Source: Deltaproteobacteria bacterium
GTDB taxonomy: Bacteria > Bdellovibrionota_B > Oligoflexia > Oligoflexales > Bog-1112
Reading direction: 5' to 3'
Length of the DNA stretch: 64,000 bases
NCBI GenBank assembly: GCA_003136475.1
Contig: PLEQ01000059.1
Span: forward strand, 1 to 64,000
The notes under the pieces are model-generated. The model saw only the letters and a program-made list of their open reading frames with translations, did no database searches and was not told the origin of the DNA. Every line of letters starts with the position of its first letter. Position 1 is the first letter of the stretch. Shown piece by piece: positions 15,720 through 24,089 of the stretch. The position numbers and the translations under genes were made by a program.

Positions 15720-17540
15720 ATGACTAACGACGATAAACCAAAATCAGCCATCAAAAGGGAGATGACCTTTAACATCTCTGAAGCTCCTATGCTCGGTACT
15801 ATTGAAGAACTTAAGAAGAATAGGCCTGACCTATTCCCTCTTCAAAAAGCTCTCAATGACGCTACTGGTAAGGCGACTGAACGCGCTCCAGCTCTTACTT
15901 TCATGGAAAGCCCAAACTATAATGATGCCTATGCTGGCGTTGTTAAGGCTAAACGAAATGAAATTCCAGACAATGTACTAAAACTAGTAAGAACTCAAGA
16001 CCATCTAGTTGCTGCGATCTTAAGAACTCGTGGTGGTCAAGTCAGCCAATTTGGTAAGAAACGTGCTGATCGTTTTGATAAAGGTATGGAGATCAGCATT
16101 AGGCCTGATTTCTTCAAAATTCTAAATACCCAACAATACGAAAAGGTTGTAGAACGCATCAAACGTCTTGAGACCATCCTACTCAATTGCGGTCACACTG
16201 AAGGCTTAGAAAACCAACAGAAAATGACTTTAAGCCAATACCTCAGCATTTCCGTGCAGAACGCTTTGACATTCGGCTGGATGGGTACTGAAATCATTTA
16301 TGATCGTGAAACCGATCCAGATCAAAATGGGAATTTCCCATTCAATCGTTTTAGGCCAATCGATTCGGGGACCATTTATAAGACGGTTCGCAATGGTGAG
16401 CAAGCTGGCGTAAATACTCGTATCTTAGCCATTAAAGAACTTGAACGTATCACTGGCGATAAGATCAAGATCGATTACGATAAGCTTCGTGAAGATAAAT
16501 ATGCATGGTGTCAACAAGTAGAAGGTATTGCTAAGCAATATTTTACCCATTACGAACTTTTGATGCATGATTTCTTCCCTACTACTGACGTAGAAAAGAA
16601 TGGATATCCCCTTTCTCCAATTGAAACGGCAATTTCATCCATCACGACCCACATTTCAATTGATACCTGGAAACGTCTATATTTCCAGAATGGCCGCGCG
16701 ACTCGTGGTGCTCTAGTCATTAAATCTGATGATGTTGACTCTCCGACTCTAGAAAAATTTAGACAGGAATTTCAGGCTTCTATCAATGGTGTTCAAAATT
16801 CATTCAGAACTCCTCTCATGGGCATTTCGCCCACGGAAAGTATTGATTGGCTATCATTCGCTAATGATAAAGCCGATGATTCCTTCGAATTCATTTACGA
16901 TCAAATCGCTCGTAATATTTTGGCTACATTCCAAATGTCGCCAGATGAACTTCCAGGATATGGTCATTTAAGTAAAGGTAGTAATAGCCAGACTCTGAGC
17001 GAATCTAATAATGAATTCAAACTTGAAGCGGCTCGTGATTCCGGATTGGTTCCATTATTACAACATTTTGAGACTTTTTTCAATCAACGACTAATTCCAA
17101 TCATCGATCCAATCCTATCTAAGATCGTGGTCCTAAAATTTGCGGGATTAGATGCCGAAAGCAAAGAACAAGAAGCTACCCGTCTACAGCAGGAAATGCC
17201 TACCAGCCTAAATTACGATCAAGTTTTACATCAGGTAGACAAAGATCCAATCGGTATTGGCATGGGTGGTGAATTTCCGTTCAATGAGAGAATTCAATTA
17301 CTTATAGATAAGTATCTAGATGTAGGACAAGCTAAAGGAAGATTCTATAATAGTCCTGCAGCATTCGTAGACCCTATGCTCAGGTTTAAACGAGATCCTT
17401 TTAGCTTGCAACAATTGCAGCTTATGGCTCAAGTCGCTCCAAATGCAGTAGCTGCCATGTTTGCTCCTAGACCTATGGCTATGGATATGCTACATATGGA
17501 ACTTGAAGATATGTTATGTGAAGATGAGGACGAAGAATAA
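15720..17540 (+). CDS. portal protein
   Basis: The 606-residue product fits the portal family in size, position and motifs. It has a stem/clip-like centre (FEFIYDQIARNILATFQMSP, then LPGYGHLSKGSNSQTLSE near residue 415), a long helix region (LVPLLQHFETFFNQRLIP), and an acidic C-terminus (ELEDMLCEDEDEE). It follows the terminase and precedes the minor head protein gene, the usual order. The dodecameric portal is the DNA entry and tail attachment point. Identification rests on order and general sequence character. Confidence 0.82.
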   Translation: MTNDDKPKSAIKREMTFNISEAPMLGTIEELKKNRPDLFPLQKALNDATGKATERAPALTFMESPNYNDAYAGVVKAKRNEIPDNVLKLVRTQDHLVAAILRTRGGQVSQFGKKRADRFDKGMEISIRPDFFKILNTQQYEKVVERIKRLETILLNCGHTEGLENQQKMTLSQYLSISVQNALTFGWMGTEIIYDRETDPDQNGNFPFNRFRPIDSGTIYKTVRNGEQAGVNTRILAIKELERITGDKIKIDYDKLREDKYAWCQQVEGIAKQYFTHYELLMHDFFPTTDVEKNGYPLSPIETAISSITTHISIDTWKRLYFQNGRATRGALVIKSDDVDSPTLEKFRQEFQASINGVQNSFRTPLMGISPTESIDWLSFANDKADDSFEFIYDQIARNILATFQMSPDELPGYGHLSKGSNSQTLSESNNEFKLEAARDSGLVPLLQHFETFFNQRLIPIIDPILSKIVVLKFAGLDAESKEQEATRLQQEMPTSLNYDQVLHQVDKDPIGIGMGGEFPFNERIQLLIDKYLDVGQAKGRFYNSPAAFVDPMLRFKRDPFSLQQLQLMAQVAPNAVAAMFAPRPMAMDMLHMELEDMLCEDEDEE

Positions 17541-18115
17541 TGCGTAATCAAGACTGGAAATTAAAATATCAAGATTTGAAGCTCAAATTTCACGATGCTG
17601 TAGATGTTGCCTTTCGCCTAGGATATGAAGCAGGAGCACAGGGCGCTCAACTACAACAGGTACAGCAAGATCAAGCCGCTGCGGAACAACAAGCCGCTAT
17701 GGGCCAAGATGGGCAACTATCCGGAGATTCCGGACAGTTCGGACAAGATGGTTCAGAACTCGACCAGCATATTGGTACACTAGAAGGTATGCTTGGACAG
17801 GCTAAACCAGGATCTATTGAACAAGAAGGTCTTAAGAAATCTTTGAATGAAATTAAGGCTATCAAATCGAATATGAAACAAAAATATGAGCTTCGAAAGT
17901 CAGAAGAAGCTATTAAAGCTATCGGTAAATCTGTAAAGCCTCCCTTTACATTAAGCAAGACAGCTACTAATAACCTCAGTGATCATGGTAAAAAAGCTCT
18001 CAATGATCAGGAAAAGATTGTTGACGATTTGATGAAGAGCTTTGAAGAAGAAGAAAAGAAAGCTACTGAATCTATTACCAAGACTTTGGATTTTGAACAG
18101 ATCCTCAAAGGTTAA
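17540..18115 (+). CDS. Gln-rich coiled-coil protein, possible internal or scaffold-like head protein
   Basis: The 191-residue product has a Gln/Ala/Gly-rich stretch (residues 35-75, with QQVQQDQAAAEQQAAM) followed by lysine/glutamate-rich helices up to a C-terminal EEEEKKATESITKT. Its start overlaps the portal stop by one base, so it is probably translated by coupling and may act with the portal. The family is not recognised. Confidence 0.55.
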   Translation: MRNQDWKLKYQDLKLKFHDAVDVAFRLGYEAGAQGAQLQQVQQDQAAAEQQAAMGQDGQLSGDSGQFGQDGSELDQHIGTLEGMLGQAKPGSIEQEGLKKSLNEIKAIKSNMKQKYELRKSEEAIKAIGKSVKPPFTLSKTATNNLSDHGKKALNDQEKIVDDLMKSFEEEEKKATESITKTLDFEQILKG

Positions 18116-18118
18116 TAT

Positions 18119-18880
18119 ATGTATGGCGTGTCCTCTAGCGGCAAAGAGGCTATTGAGATCGCCGTACATAGAATGTTTGATGCCTTAGCCTATAAACTTT
18201 TAGGCAATATACCTAAGCTGCGCAATAAATCACCCTTTTTTGGCTCGTCTCCAGAAATGAGCTTGGCACATATCTTTATACAGGCATTGGGAGGTAAAGA
18301 GCCCAATCATATCCAGAGAGATGTACTGAAAAGTATTTTAAATTCATCTTATGGATACATAGAAAGTCTCAAAAATAAGACTGGATCTAATATTGCAGAG
18401 GCTGTAGATGCTTTGGTCAAAGAAGCTAAGCTTCAAAATGGTCGTGTAAGCTCCGCACAAATCACGGAAGTTATTTCCACAGAAATGGATAAGGCTCAAT
18501 CCCATCTTAAGACGATTGCTGAAGCCGAAACCACTAAGACTCGAAATATAGGTCACATGACCGATATCATAGGTCAGGCGCAAATTCAAGGCATTGATGA
18601 TCCTACAGTATTTTTTATAGTAGTACGAGACGGTCTACTATGTAATGAATGTAAGCGCTTACATATGCTAAGTGATGGCATTACGCCAAAAGTTTATAGG
18701 CTTTCAGAGCTTTCTATGGGATGGCATAAAAGAGGAGAAGATCGTCCTTCTGCTTGCGGAGAACATCCAAATTGTAGATGTAGTCTAAGTCATCTACCTA
18801 AAGGGTGGGGTTTTAAAGGCGGATTTGTATCCTTTATTTCTCTGGACTGGGATGAATATCGTTCTCAGCGAGAAGATTAA
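18119..18880 (+). CDS. minor head protein, SPP1 gp7-like
   Basis: The 253-residue product ends with the SPP1-gp7/Mu F-like signature: helical region RNIGHMTDIIGQAQ, then a metal-binding-looking LCNECKRLH, and ACGEHPNCRCSLSHLP near the C-terminus. Proteins of this family bind the portal or are injected with DNA and assist head assembly. It is placed directly after the portal cluster as usual. Its stop overlaps the end of the convergent HTH gene. Confidence 0.8.
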   Translation: MYGVSSSGKEAIEIAVHRMFDALAYKLLGNIPKLRNKSPFFGSSPEMSLAHIFIQALGGKEPNHIQRDVLKSILNSSYGYIESLKNKTGSNIAEAVDALVKEAKLQNGRVSSAQITEVISTEMDKAQSHLKTIAEAETTKTRNIGHMTDIIGQAQIQGIDDPTVFFIVVRDGLLCNECKRLHMLSDGITPKVYRLSELSMGWHKRGEDRPSACGEHPNCRCSLSHLPKGWGFKGGFVSFISLDWDEYRSQRED

Positions 18881-19074
18881 TAAGAAATATTGTTTTCGAC
18901 AAGAAAGTCAATAAACTCTAAAATCTTTTTCTTCAGATTTGACATTGGACGTGCAATCCCACGAGTCCATCTTTCAACTGTTGATTCTGCCACTTTGAAC
19001 TCTTGAGCTATTTTTGATTTAAACCCGAAACAAATAGTAACCGATATCTTATTTTGAAAATCTTTATCTTCCAT
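18877..19074 (-). CDS. small HTH DNA-binding protein
   Basis: The 65-residue product has a helix-turn-helix: KSKIAQEFKVAESTVERWTRG. This size and motif fit a Cro-like or transcription-modulating protein. It follows thyX by overlap and converges on the head operon, so it may regulate nearby phage genes, but no operator is identified. Confidence 0.65.
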   Translation of the reverse strand: MEDKDFQNKISVTICFGFKSKIAQEFKVAESTVERWTRGIARPMSNLKKKILEFIDFLVENNISY

Positions 19075-19903
19075 AATTAGTTATGTTTTCATTCGTAAGA
19101 GTTTTCCGATACTGGATCCAACCATGAAAATTGCCAGAACGAGCAGTGGCATCCCCAATAGCCATAGCTTGGTGTTCGGCTGGACTGGCATGTATAGGAT
19201 TGCCAGCAAGTAACCGATCGTATAGTTGTAGATCTTGTTCAGGAGTGCTTTTAGTTCCATCATGATTAAGATAGGATGCCCTAGCACATCTGGCAACAGA
19301 CCGCTTAATAAAAAAATCCATAGGTTCGAACGGATTTTCAATACCATCCATTTCAGTAATGAATGGAAGATGCCATTGGCCCGATTCTAGTTTTGTAGGG
19401 TTAGTAGAATAATAAGCGTCATACATTTTTGCAGCTAAAGCATGGATTTCAGGTTGGGCATCTCCATGAATACGGAGTCCAAAAAAATTGTCCCAATCAG
19501 TCGAAGTTACAATAACTTTTGTCCACGAATACGGTTCTAGAATTCTATTGGCATATTGTTTTGCTATACCTAAGGCTACCATTATTTCCGCCTGTTTGAC
19601 AGCAGCATCTCTGGCTTTTAACCAAACAGCCTCTGCCTTTTGTTGGTCTTCTGCACTTAAAGCTTCGCCACCTTGCATGCCCTTAGAATTTTTGTTAAAG
19701 GAGATTGGAATAAATGGAGTATTTTTGACCATTTCTATATGTTTAGAAACGGGTATCGCCCTACTTGAAGAAGCATTCCTAGAAAATACTCTGTGAGTGT
19801 TGAATTCTGGTAAAATGAATCTAGGAAAAGTTACTACGAATGTAGTTAAGCGTATACCAGAAGGCGCCAAAGAATCGCAGATAATCTCAGCCTTTGTTTG
19901 CAT
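19064..19903 (-). CDS. thyX: flavin-dependent thymidylate synthase ThyX
   Basis: The 279-residue product contains the ThyX signature region FNTHRVFSRNASSSRAIP near residue 35, together with downstream conserved FGLRIHGDAQPEIHALA and the C-terminal NFHGWIQYRK. ThyX makes dTMP from dUMP using FAD and methylene-tetrahydrofolate and supports phage DNA synthesis. It overlaps the HTH gene downstream and the HNH endonuclease gene upstream, suggesting co-transcription or recent insertion of the endonuclease beside it. Confidence 0.88.
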   Translation of the reverse strand: MQTKAEIICDSLAPSGIRLTTFVVTFPRFILPEFNTHRVFSRNASSSRAIPVSKHIEMVKNTPFIPISFNKNSKGMQGGEALSAEDQQKAEAVWLKARDAAVKQAEIMVALGIAKQYANRILEPYSWTKVIVTSTDWDNFFGLRIHGDAQPEIHALAAKMYDAYYSTNPTKLESGQWHLPFITEMDGIENPFEPMDFFIKRSVARCARASYLNHDGTKSTPEQDLQLYDRLLAGNPIHASPAEHQAMAIGDATARSGNFHGWIQYRKTLTNENITNYGR

Positions 19904-20519
19904 TTAATTTCTCCCTAAATTTTAATTCTGTCATATCTCTTTTTGATGAATTACACTTAACACAAGCCATAACTAGGTTAGAACTAGAATGGAGACCTCC
20001 TTTATTTAAGGAAATTCTATGATCAGCGGTTCTTTTCTCAAAAGAGGTTATCAGATTGCAGTAATAACATACTGATGTAGAATAAAGAGATTCTAAAAAA
20101 CTATCAGTTACTGTTTTATCAGAGACAGTTTTTATGATTCTTTTTCTATCTCTCTGATTTATGCGATGAGATGTTCTCCATCTTAGTCGATTTTTGTCCC
20201 TATATTTTTGAGTTGCCTTTTTAGCCTTTTCCGGATCGTTGTACTTAGTACTGATACACGACCTACAATATGTTGCTAATCCCCCTAAACCTCTTTTACA
20301 CGGAGTAAATCCCCCAAAATCTTTAAAAATCTTACATTCCATACAAAGTTTGTTATTGTCAACAATCTTGGATAGATCTCTAGGCTTAATGCCTATCGTA
20401 GCCCTTCTATTCTTTTCCGATAATGTCTTGCACGCCCTGCATTGTCCAGAGGGACGACCTTTTCGGAATTGATAGTCTGTGTCTGGCTTATTTTTATTAC
20501 ATTTAGAGCATGATCTCAT
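19887..20519 (-). CDS. HNH homing endonuclease
   Basis: The 210-residue product has N-terminal zinc-finger pairs (CSKCNKNKPDTDY, CRACK; CMECKIFKDF, CRSC) and a C-terminal HNH core: VCYYCNLITSF, TADHRISLNKGG, NLVMACVKCNSSKRD. This is the same general design as the endonucleases at 44373 and 58359. It overlaps thyX by 17 bases, a common landing place for such genes. The ATG is preceded by TAATCTTAAGTAT with almost no leader. Confidence 0.85.
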   Translation of the reverse strand: MRSCSKCNKNKPDTDYQFRKGRPSGQCRACKTLSEKNRRATIGIKPRDLSKIVDNNKLCMECKIFKDFGGFTPCKRGLGGLATYCRSCISTKYNDPEKAKKATQKYRDKNRLRWRTSHRINQRDRKRIIKTVSDKTVTDSFLESLYSTSVCYYCNLITSFEKRTADHRISLNKGGLHSSSNLVMACVKCNSSKRDMTELKFREKLNANKG

Positions 20520-20524
20520 ATACT

Positions 20525-20532
20525 TAAGATTA
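20525..20532 (-). promoter_or_regulatory. late-promoter-like motif TAATCTTA, minus strand
   Basis: On the minus strand ATAATAATCTTAAGTATATG leads straight into the ATG of the HNH gene. It matches the arrangement before the endonuclease at 10466 and implies a leaderless or very short-leader transcript. Confidence 0.5.
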
Positions 20533-20553
20533 TTATGGTGGTTTTAGCTTCAA

Positions 20554-20859
20554 TCATTTTTTTGCCACCCTAATGAAAGGGGGAACGTTCATCCTAATCT
20601 CCGGATCTGGATTGTTTCGAATTTGTTCCCAATGAGATTTACATAGATATAGGTTATCTTCTTCAATTAAACGACGTACTGGTACTTTGAGTTGTTTTTC
20701 ATATCCCACTTTATTTTTTGATGCACAGTCATCACAAACTCCAATTTCAGTTTCAGGTCCTACCCAATAGTATTCTCCGAACAATTTTCGTTTAAAATTA
20801 AATAAATGATATTGAAATTCTCGTACTGGATGAAAACCTTTAAAATTCTTAAGTCTCAT
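20554..20859 (-). CDS. hypothetical protein with a CxxC/CxxxH site
   Basis: This 101-residue protein is unrecognised. It has VCDDCASKN near the middle and LCKSHWEQ near the C-terminus, compatible with one zinc. The ATG at 20859 is chosen because GGTGG lies just upstream; it also overlaps the end of the preceding gene by a few bases. Confidence 0.5.
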   Translation of the reverse strand: MRLKNFKGFHPVREFQYHLFNFKRKLFGEYYWVGPETEIGVCDDCASKNKVGYEKQLKVPVRRLIEEDNLYLCKSHWEQIRNNPDPEIRMNVPPFIRVAKK

Positions 20860-21043
20860 TTTTGCCACCTTTAATGAGTTTGAATGATACACCATGTTCT
20901 ACTTCAAGTTTCTGACCCTGTATATTTGGAGTATTGTTGTAACTAATTTCGTTCATGTTATCTGCTACTTCCTGCAAACTTTGTTGAATAGTTTTACGAG
21001 GACCCCAAAGCCAAATAAATAGGTTTTTGATTTTATTCCACAT
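20849..21043 (-). CDS. small hypothetical protein
   Basis: This 64-residue protein is unrecognised, with an aromatic N-terminus (MWNKIKNLFIWLWGP) that may insert in or lie on a membrane, then a polar region. It is tightly packed between neighbours on the minus strand. Confidence 0.5.
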   Translation of the reverse strand: MWNKIKNLFIWLWGPRKTIQQSLQEVADNMNEISYNNTPNIQGQKLEVEHGVSFKLIKGGKNET

Positions 21044-21267
21044 TATTTTTTACCATAAGTTCCGCGCCTGTCAATAATAAAATCAAAATGATGAGCCTTC
21101 CATTTACGAAGGTAAATCCAAAGACGCCAACCAGAAGATGGCCGTTTTATATCTATTTTACAGATAAGAAAACCAAATAATTTCCACCATGGCCAAACTT
21201 GAGGTCCATGACTACATCCGTTTGGTTTATGAGATCTCCATCTACAAGTATCAAAAACAATCCTCAC
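21043..21267 (-). CDS. small hypothetical protein, Trp/Cys-rich
   Basis: The 74-residue product is rich in Trp and basic residues (PWWKLFGFLICKIDIK). The family is unknown. Overlaps of one and four bases with its neighbours support a real operon gene. Confidence 0.45.
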   Translation of the reverse strand: MRIVFDTCRWRSHKPNGCSHGPQVWPWWKLFGFLICKIDIKRPSSGWRLWIYLRKWKAHHFDFIIDRRGTYGKK

Positions 21268-21596
21268 TTTTCTTTAGCCTCTCTCCTAGCTTCTTTACTA
21301 GGCTTGCCGATACGGTCCCAAACTGGTTGCATCTCTTTTTCCCAAAGAGAGTAACTATCTATACCCGAATCAACGCGTTCTTTGGCTGCAATAGCTAATG
21401 GATCTTTAAGGTCATATCCGACCATCTTCATAATTTTAGCGCCTGCCTCTTCGGCCATCTTATTATAATATTTTTCCATCCAATCGTATTCTGAATCTCC
21501 TAAAATAGGGTCATGCAGAATTTCGTATCTATACCGATGTTCTAAAAGACGATTATAGACTTTATCTAGATATTCTAGACGTTCTTCAGGGGTCAC
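21264..21596 (-). CDS. LigA Ia-domain-like protein
   Basis: The 110-residue product resembles the N-terminal Ia (NMN-binding) domain of NAD-dependent DNA ligase: YNRLLEHRYRYEILHD followed by PILGDSEYDWMEKYYNKM, matching the YxxDxPxIxDxEYDxL pattern. No adenylation, OB or BRCT domain follows, so it cannot be a complete ligase. Stand-alone versions occur in phages with unclear function. It could bind nicotinamide nucleotides. Confidence 0.6.
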   Translation of the reverse strand: MTPEERLEYLDKVYNRLLEHRYRYEILHDPILGDSEYDWMEKYYNKMAEEAGAKIMKMVGYDLKDPLAIAAKERVDSGIDSYSLWEKEMQPVWDRIGKPSKEARREAKEK

Positions 21597-21864
21597 TTTT
21601 TTTAGACCTCTTTTTCATGTCTTCCCACATGGCTTGGAAAATATCGTTATTAATATCCGCAACATCTGTTTGGACTACTCCATCACAAAATCCAAGTGAT
21701 TGGCCTTTCTGCAAGGATTCAATAAGTATATAGGCCTTCCCAGCGTTTTCTGCCACCCATTGATTACATCCATGATCACAAGCACAAATAAGACAGCCAT
21801 GATAAAATTCTAGCCAAGTCTTAAGATCGGGTTGTTTTTTTGAATCTTCCCAATAATTACTCAT
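21586..21864 (-). CDS. hypothetical protein
   Basis: This 92-residue protein is unrecognised. It has an acidic, aromatic N-terminus and a Cys cluster (CLICACDHGCNQW), suggesting metal binding. The ATG at 21864 is preferred over one at 21876 because it gives the usual short overlap with the upstream gene. Confidence 0.5.
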   Translation of the reverse strand: MSNYWEDSKKQPDLKTWLEFYHGCLICACDHGCNQWVAENAGKAYILIESLQKGQSLGFCDGVVQTDVADINNDIFQAMWEDMKKRSKKSDP

Positions 21865-22187
21865 ACGTCTCCCCATCGTTTGTGTTTAGGACAGAATCTC
21901 ATATGATCCCAAGGAAAGCTAGAAAATTTTGCACCACAATCACAGGCACTATGGTCTTCTTTAAACATATCCGTCCAGATTGGGCAATAAACATTGAAAT
22001 TCGGATCATATGATTGTAGTTCAGAAAACTGTAAGATCATATCTACTTTACCAGTAGGGTCTGCATCATAAGTAACCCATTCGTAGTTACGACCTAAAAA
22101 CTTAATAATATTGGGGAAGTCATTAATAGATTTACTCCAAGTTACTTCCTTGGTATCCAAACTTCCAAATTCTATACGTAATCGCAT
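21861..22187 (-). CDS. hypothetical protein with Cys/His cluster
   Basis: The 108-residue product ends with CDCGAKFSSFPWDHMRFCPK, a likely zinc site. No family is recognised. It is the first gene of the minus-strand run and is divergent from the endolysin. Confidence 0.5.
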   Translation of the reverse strand: MRLRIEFGSLDTKEVTWSKSINDFPNIIKFLGRNYEWVTYDADPTGKVDMILQFSELQSYDPNFNVYCPIWTDMFKEDHSACDCGAKFSSFPWDHMRFCPKHKRWGDV

Positions 22188-22193
22188 ATAGTT

Positions 22194-22202
22194 ACAATCT
22201 TA
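22194..22202 (+). promoter_or_regulatory. late-promoter-like motif ACAATCTTA before the endolysin
   Basis: The motif is followed by CAGTATATT and lies 33 bases before the ATG at 22235, in the divergent gap to the minus-strand genes. It fits delayed expression of the lysis enzyme. Confidence 0.5.
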
Positions 22203-22234
22203 CAGTATATTTATACAAAAGTAAAGGATTTTTT

Positions 22235-22840
22235 ATGGACAACAAAACTCTATTAGATCAATTGTTAGAATTGGCTTTTTCTTGGTTTGCCAAAAAAGAA
22301 ATAGCTGTTTCTATTAGCGTTCCTATCAATTCTCAACCTGAATCAAAACCAGACGAGCGCAGTGCCGATATTGGTATGGTTCCTGCATCTGCGATAGATT
22401 GGACAAATGGATCTTATGCTATAAGTAAACATTTTACTGTAAAGGAAGCCTGTTGGCTTCCTTCCTGGAGTGTAATGCATATTCCTTCTGAAGAGGAAAA
22501 ACAGAATATTTTAAAGCAGGCTGCCAAGATGGACCTTATCAGAGATTTCTTAAATGTACCCCTTCGTATTCATTGCTGGATTAGGCCTGTTTTAAACAAT
22601 CCCGAATCTGAGTTTAATGGTAAGGACTATAACGCTTTGGTTAAAGGTGCTAAAAATTCGGCTCACAAAATAGGGCTTGCTACCGATTATGATGCTGAAG
22701 GATTGAATTGTGATGTTGTTAGAGAAAAATTAGAACCAAAATTGGAAGAATGGCAGATTAGGATGGAAAAAATGCCAGGAGGTAATTGGGTCCACAATGA
22801 CTGTGCTCCGGTTATAACCTATAGATACTTTAATCCTTAA
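22235..22840 (+). CDS. peptidase M15-like endolysin
   Basis: The 201-residue product has a C-terminal M15/D-Ala-D-Ala carboxypeptidase-like domain with HKIGLATDYDAEG (His and Asp zinc ligands) near residue 145 and NWVHNDCAP (His ligand) near 185. The N-terminal 50 residues are variable and include no clear signal peptide, so it probably needs a holin. It would cleave peptidoglycan cross-links at lysis. It has its own late-like motif upstream and stands alone on the plus strand. Confidence 0.8.
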   Translation: MDNKTLLDQLLELAFSWFAKKEIAVSISVPINSQPESKPDERSADIGMVPASAIDWTNGSYAISKHFTVKEACWLPSWSVMHIPSEEEKQNILKQAAKMDLIRDFLNVPLRIHCWIRPVLNNPESEFNGKDYNALVKGAKNSAHKIGLATDYDAEGLNCDVVREKLEPKLEEWQIRMEKMPGGNWVHNDCAPVITYRYFNP

Positions 22841-22844
22841 ATTA

Positions 22845-23145
22845 TAGCGGGCTCCTGAAGGATTATCCTGTACCGTGCCCGGTAGAGCTTCAGAACTATC
22901 CGTTCGGCTGTACAACCTACTAGGTCGGGTGGCTTTCGTCGCCGATAACACCTGCTATAAACTAAAAAGTGTGCTGCCACTAAGTTTTACTAGGACTTGG
23001 GGATTGCCCACGCAGCTCAATTCTGCTATTCCTTACTTTCCGGTAAAGTAGTCCGTTCAACATTGCGCACATTACGACCGGAAACACTGTTTCGCCTGTT
23101 TACGCTCGCAGCAGCACACAATCTATATATCATAGGATATAAAAA
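22845..23145 (-). ncRNA. candidate structured noncoding RNA, 3' part
   Basis: About 300 bases without a credible gene and visibly GC-richer than the flanks. Long-range pairs are evident: GTGTGCTGC near 22967-22976 with GCAGCACAC near 23111-23119, and TATAGC/GCTATA ends enclosing 22846-22966. Shorter hairpins also occur (GGAAACAGTGTTTCC, CTGAAG with CTTCAG). It directly follows tRNA-Asn on the minus strand. I could not match it to RNase P, tmRNA or a group I intron. Confidence 0.45.
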
Positions 23146-23221
23146 TGGCTGGGAAGGCTGGGCTCGAACCAGCGACCATTCGGTTAACAGCCTAGCGCTC
23201 TACCAACTGAGCTACTCCCCA
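23146..23221 (-). tRNA. tRNA-Asn (GTT)
   Basis: A canonical cloverleaf on the minus strand: acceptor TGGGGAG with CTTCCCA, D arm AGCTCAGTTGGTAGAGC, anticodon loop CTGTTAA with GTT, T arm CTGGTTCGAGCCCAG, and an encoded GCCA end. It lies in the middle of the structured RNA-rich stretch. Confidence 0.93.
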
Positions 23222-23605
23222 TAAAAATGCCTCTCTCCGACCCCGCATGGAGGTTTCGTCTGAAAACCTATACCCAATCATGGTCAGATGCGGTCAGACA
23301 CCTGCCGAGGCTCGCAGGTTTGCTCTGCTAAATTAGAGGGCCACGTTCTGTATAAAACTGTAATGGGTCGGTCGCTACTCCGACTAGGGATGGATCTAGC
23401 ATCTCCCCTTCCAATCGTACTCAGCAAACCAATCAAAAACTAGAAGATTGGTTTTTCCGCATCTTACGAGTTGCGCGTGTCTCCAGTGGTAAGGCCTACC
23501 CATAGGGCATCGTCCTTATGAAGTTTCTTCTCTTGCGAGTTTTCTATCCACAGCTTTCCACACCGCCATTACTTCTCTAGAGTCTCACGGATAAGGATTT
23601 AAGTC
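23222..23605 (-). ncRNA. candidate large structured noncoding RNA, 5' part
   Basis: About 380 bases between HSP20 and tRNA-Asn without a credible gene. It is dense in hairpins on the minus strand: AAACCAATC/GATTGGTTT, GTCGG/CCGAC, ACCTGC/GCAGGT, AGGTTT/AAACCT. With 22845-23145 it would form an ornate RNA of about 750 bases containing a tRNA, reminiscent of GOLLD or ROOL RNAs found near phage tRNAs. That comparison is by genomic setting only. Confidence 0.45.
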
Positions 23606-23610
23606 AATAA

Positions 23611-23958
23611 CTATTTAATCTGAATCAATCGAGACTTTTCAGCGAGCTTAGGCATCTTAAGAGTCAAAATACCATTACTGAGATCTGCCTCAACTTGTTC
23701 GATATCGACAGTATTGGGCATACTAAATGATCTATGATACTTCCTAATCTTTTTCCCGCTCGATTCAGCTTTGATTAGAATGGTACGATCTTTTACTTCA
23801 ATCTTCAAATCTTCCTTTTTAATACCCGGCATGTCTATAGATAAATTATAGGAAGTAGTGTCTTCATCCATGGAATAATTATCAAACGATGCAGTAGGAA
23901 AAAATTGGTTGAAGTCGTCAAATAGAGATGGAACAGAAGTCAAAAGTCCGTGTTTCAT
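23611..23958 (-). CDS. small heat-shock protein (HSP20 family)
   Basis: The 115-residue product has an alpha-crystallin domain: YNLSIDMPGIKKEDLKIEV, ILIKAESSGKK, YHRSFSMPNTVDIEQVEA and LSNGILTLKMPK. The start is the ATG at 23958, preceded by AAGGAGA; an upstream reading from 24039 would run into a tRNA gene. It may hold unfolded phage proteins, alongside the phage chaperonin. Confidence 0.9.
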   Translation of the reverse strand: MKHGLLTSVPSLFDDFNQFFPTASFDNYSMDEDTTSYNLSIDMPGIKKEDLKIEVKDRTILIKAESSGKKIRKYHRSFSMPNTVDIEQVEADLSNGILTLKMPKLAEKSRLIQIK

Positions 23959-24016
23959 AATAGGTATCTCCTTTAAGGAAAATATAATATTAAGAAACAG
24001 GTTGTCAAGAATTGGA

Positions 24017-24087
24017 AGCGGGGCTTGGATTTGCACCAAGGTCTAAAGGGTATGAACCTTTCGTGGGACTACTCCACTACCCCGCAA
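24017..24087 (-). tRNA. tRNA with CAT anticodon, initiator-like
   Basis: Cloverleaf on the minus strand: acceptor TGCGGGG with CCCCGCT, giving a T-T mismatch at position 1:72 (such a mismatch marks initiator tRNAs), D arm GTGGAGTAGTCCCAC, anticodon arm AAAGG-TTCATAC-CCTTT, and T arm CTTGG-TGCAAAT-CCAAG. It has no encoded CCA, an odd T loop (TG where TT is normal) and a reduced D loop. It lacks the three G-C pairs of bacterial initiator anticodon stems. It could serve Met, or Ile after modification, or be degenerate. Confidence 0.72.
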
Positions 24088-24089
24088 TA

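Noticed and set aside
22845..23605. Group I intron, RNase P RNA or tmRNA
   Set aside because: I could not find the conserved P/Q/R/S or G-site elements, the RNase P core sequences or a tmRNA tRNA-like end; the region is described only as a structured RNA candidate.
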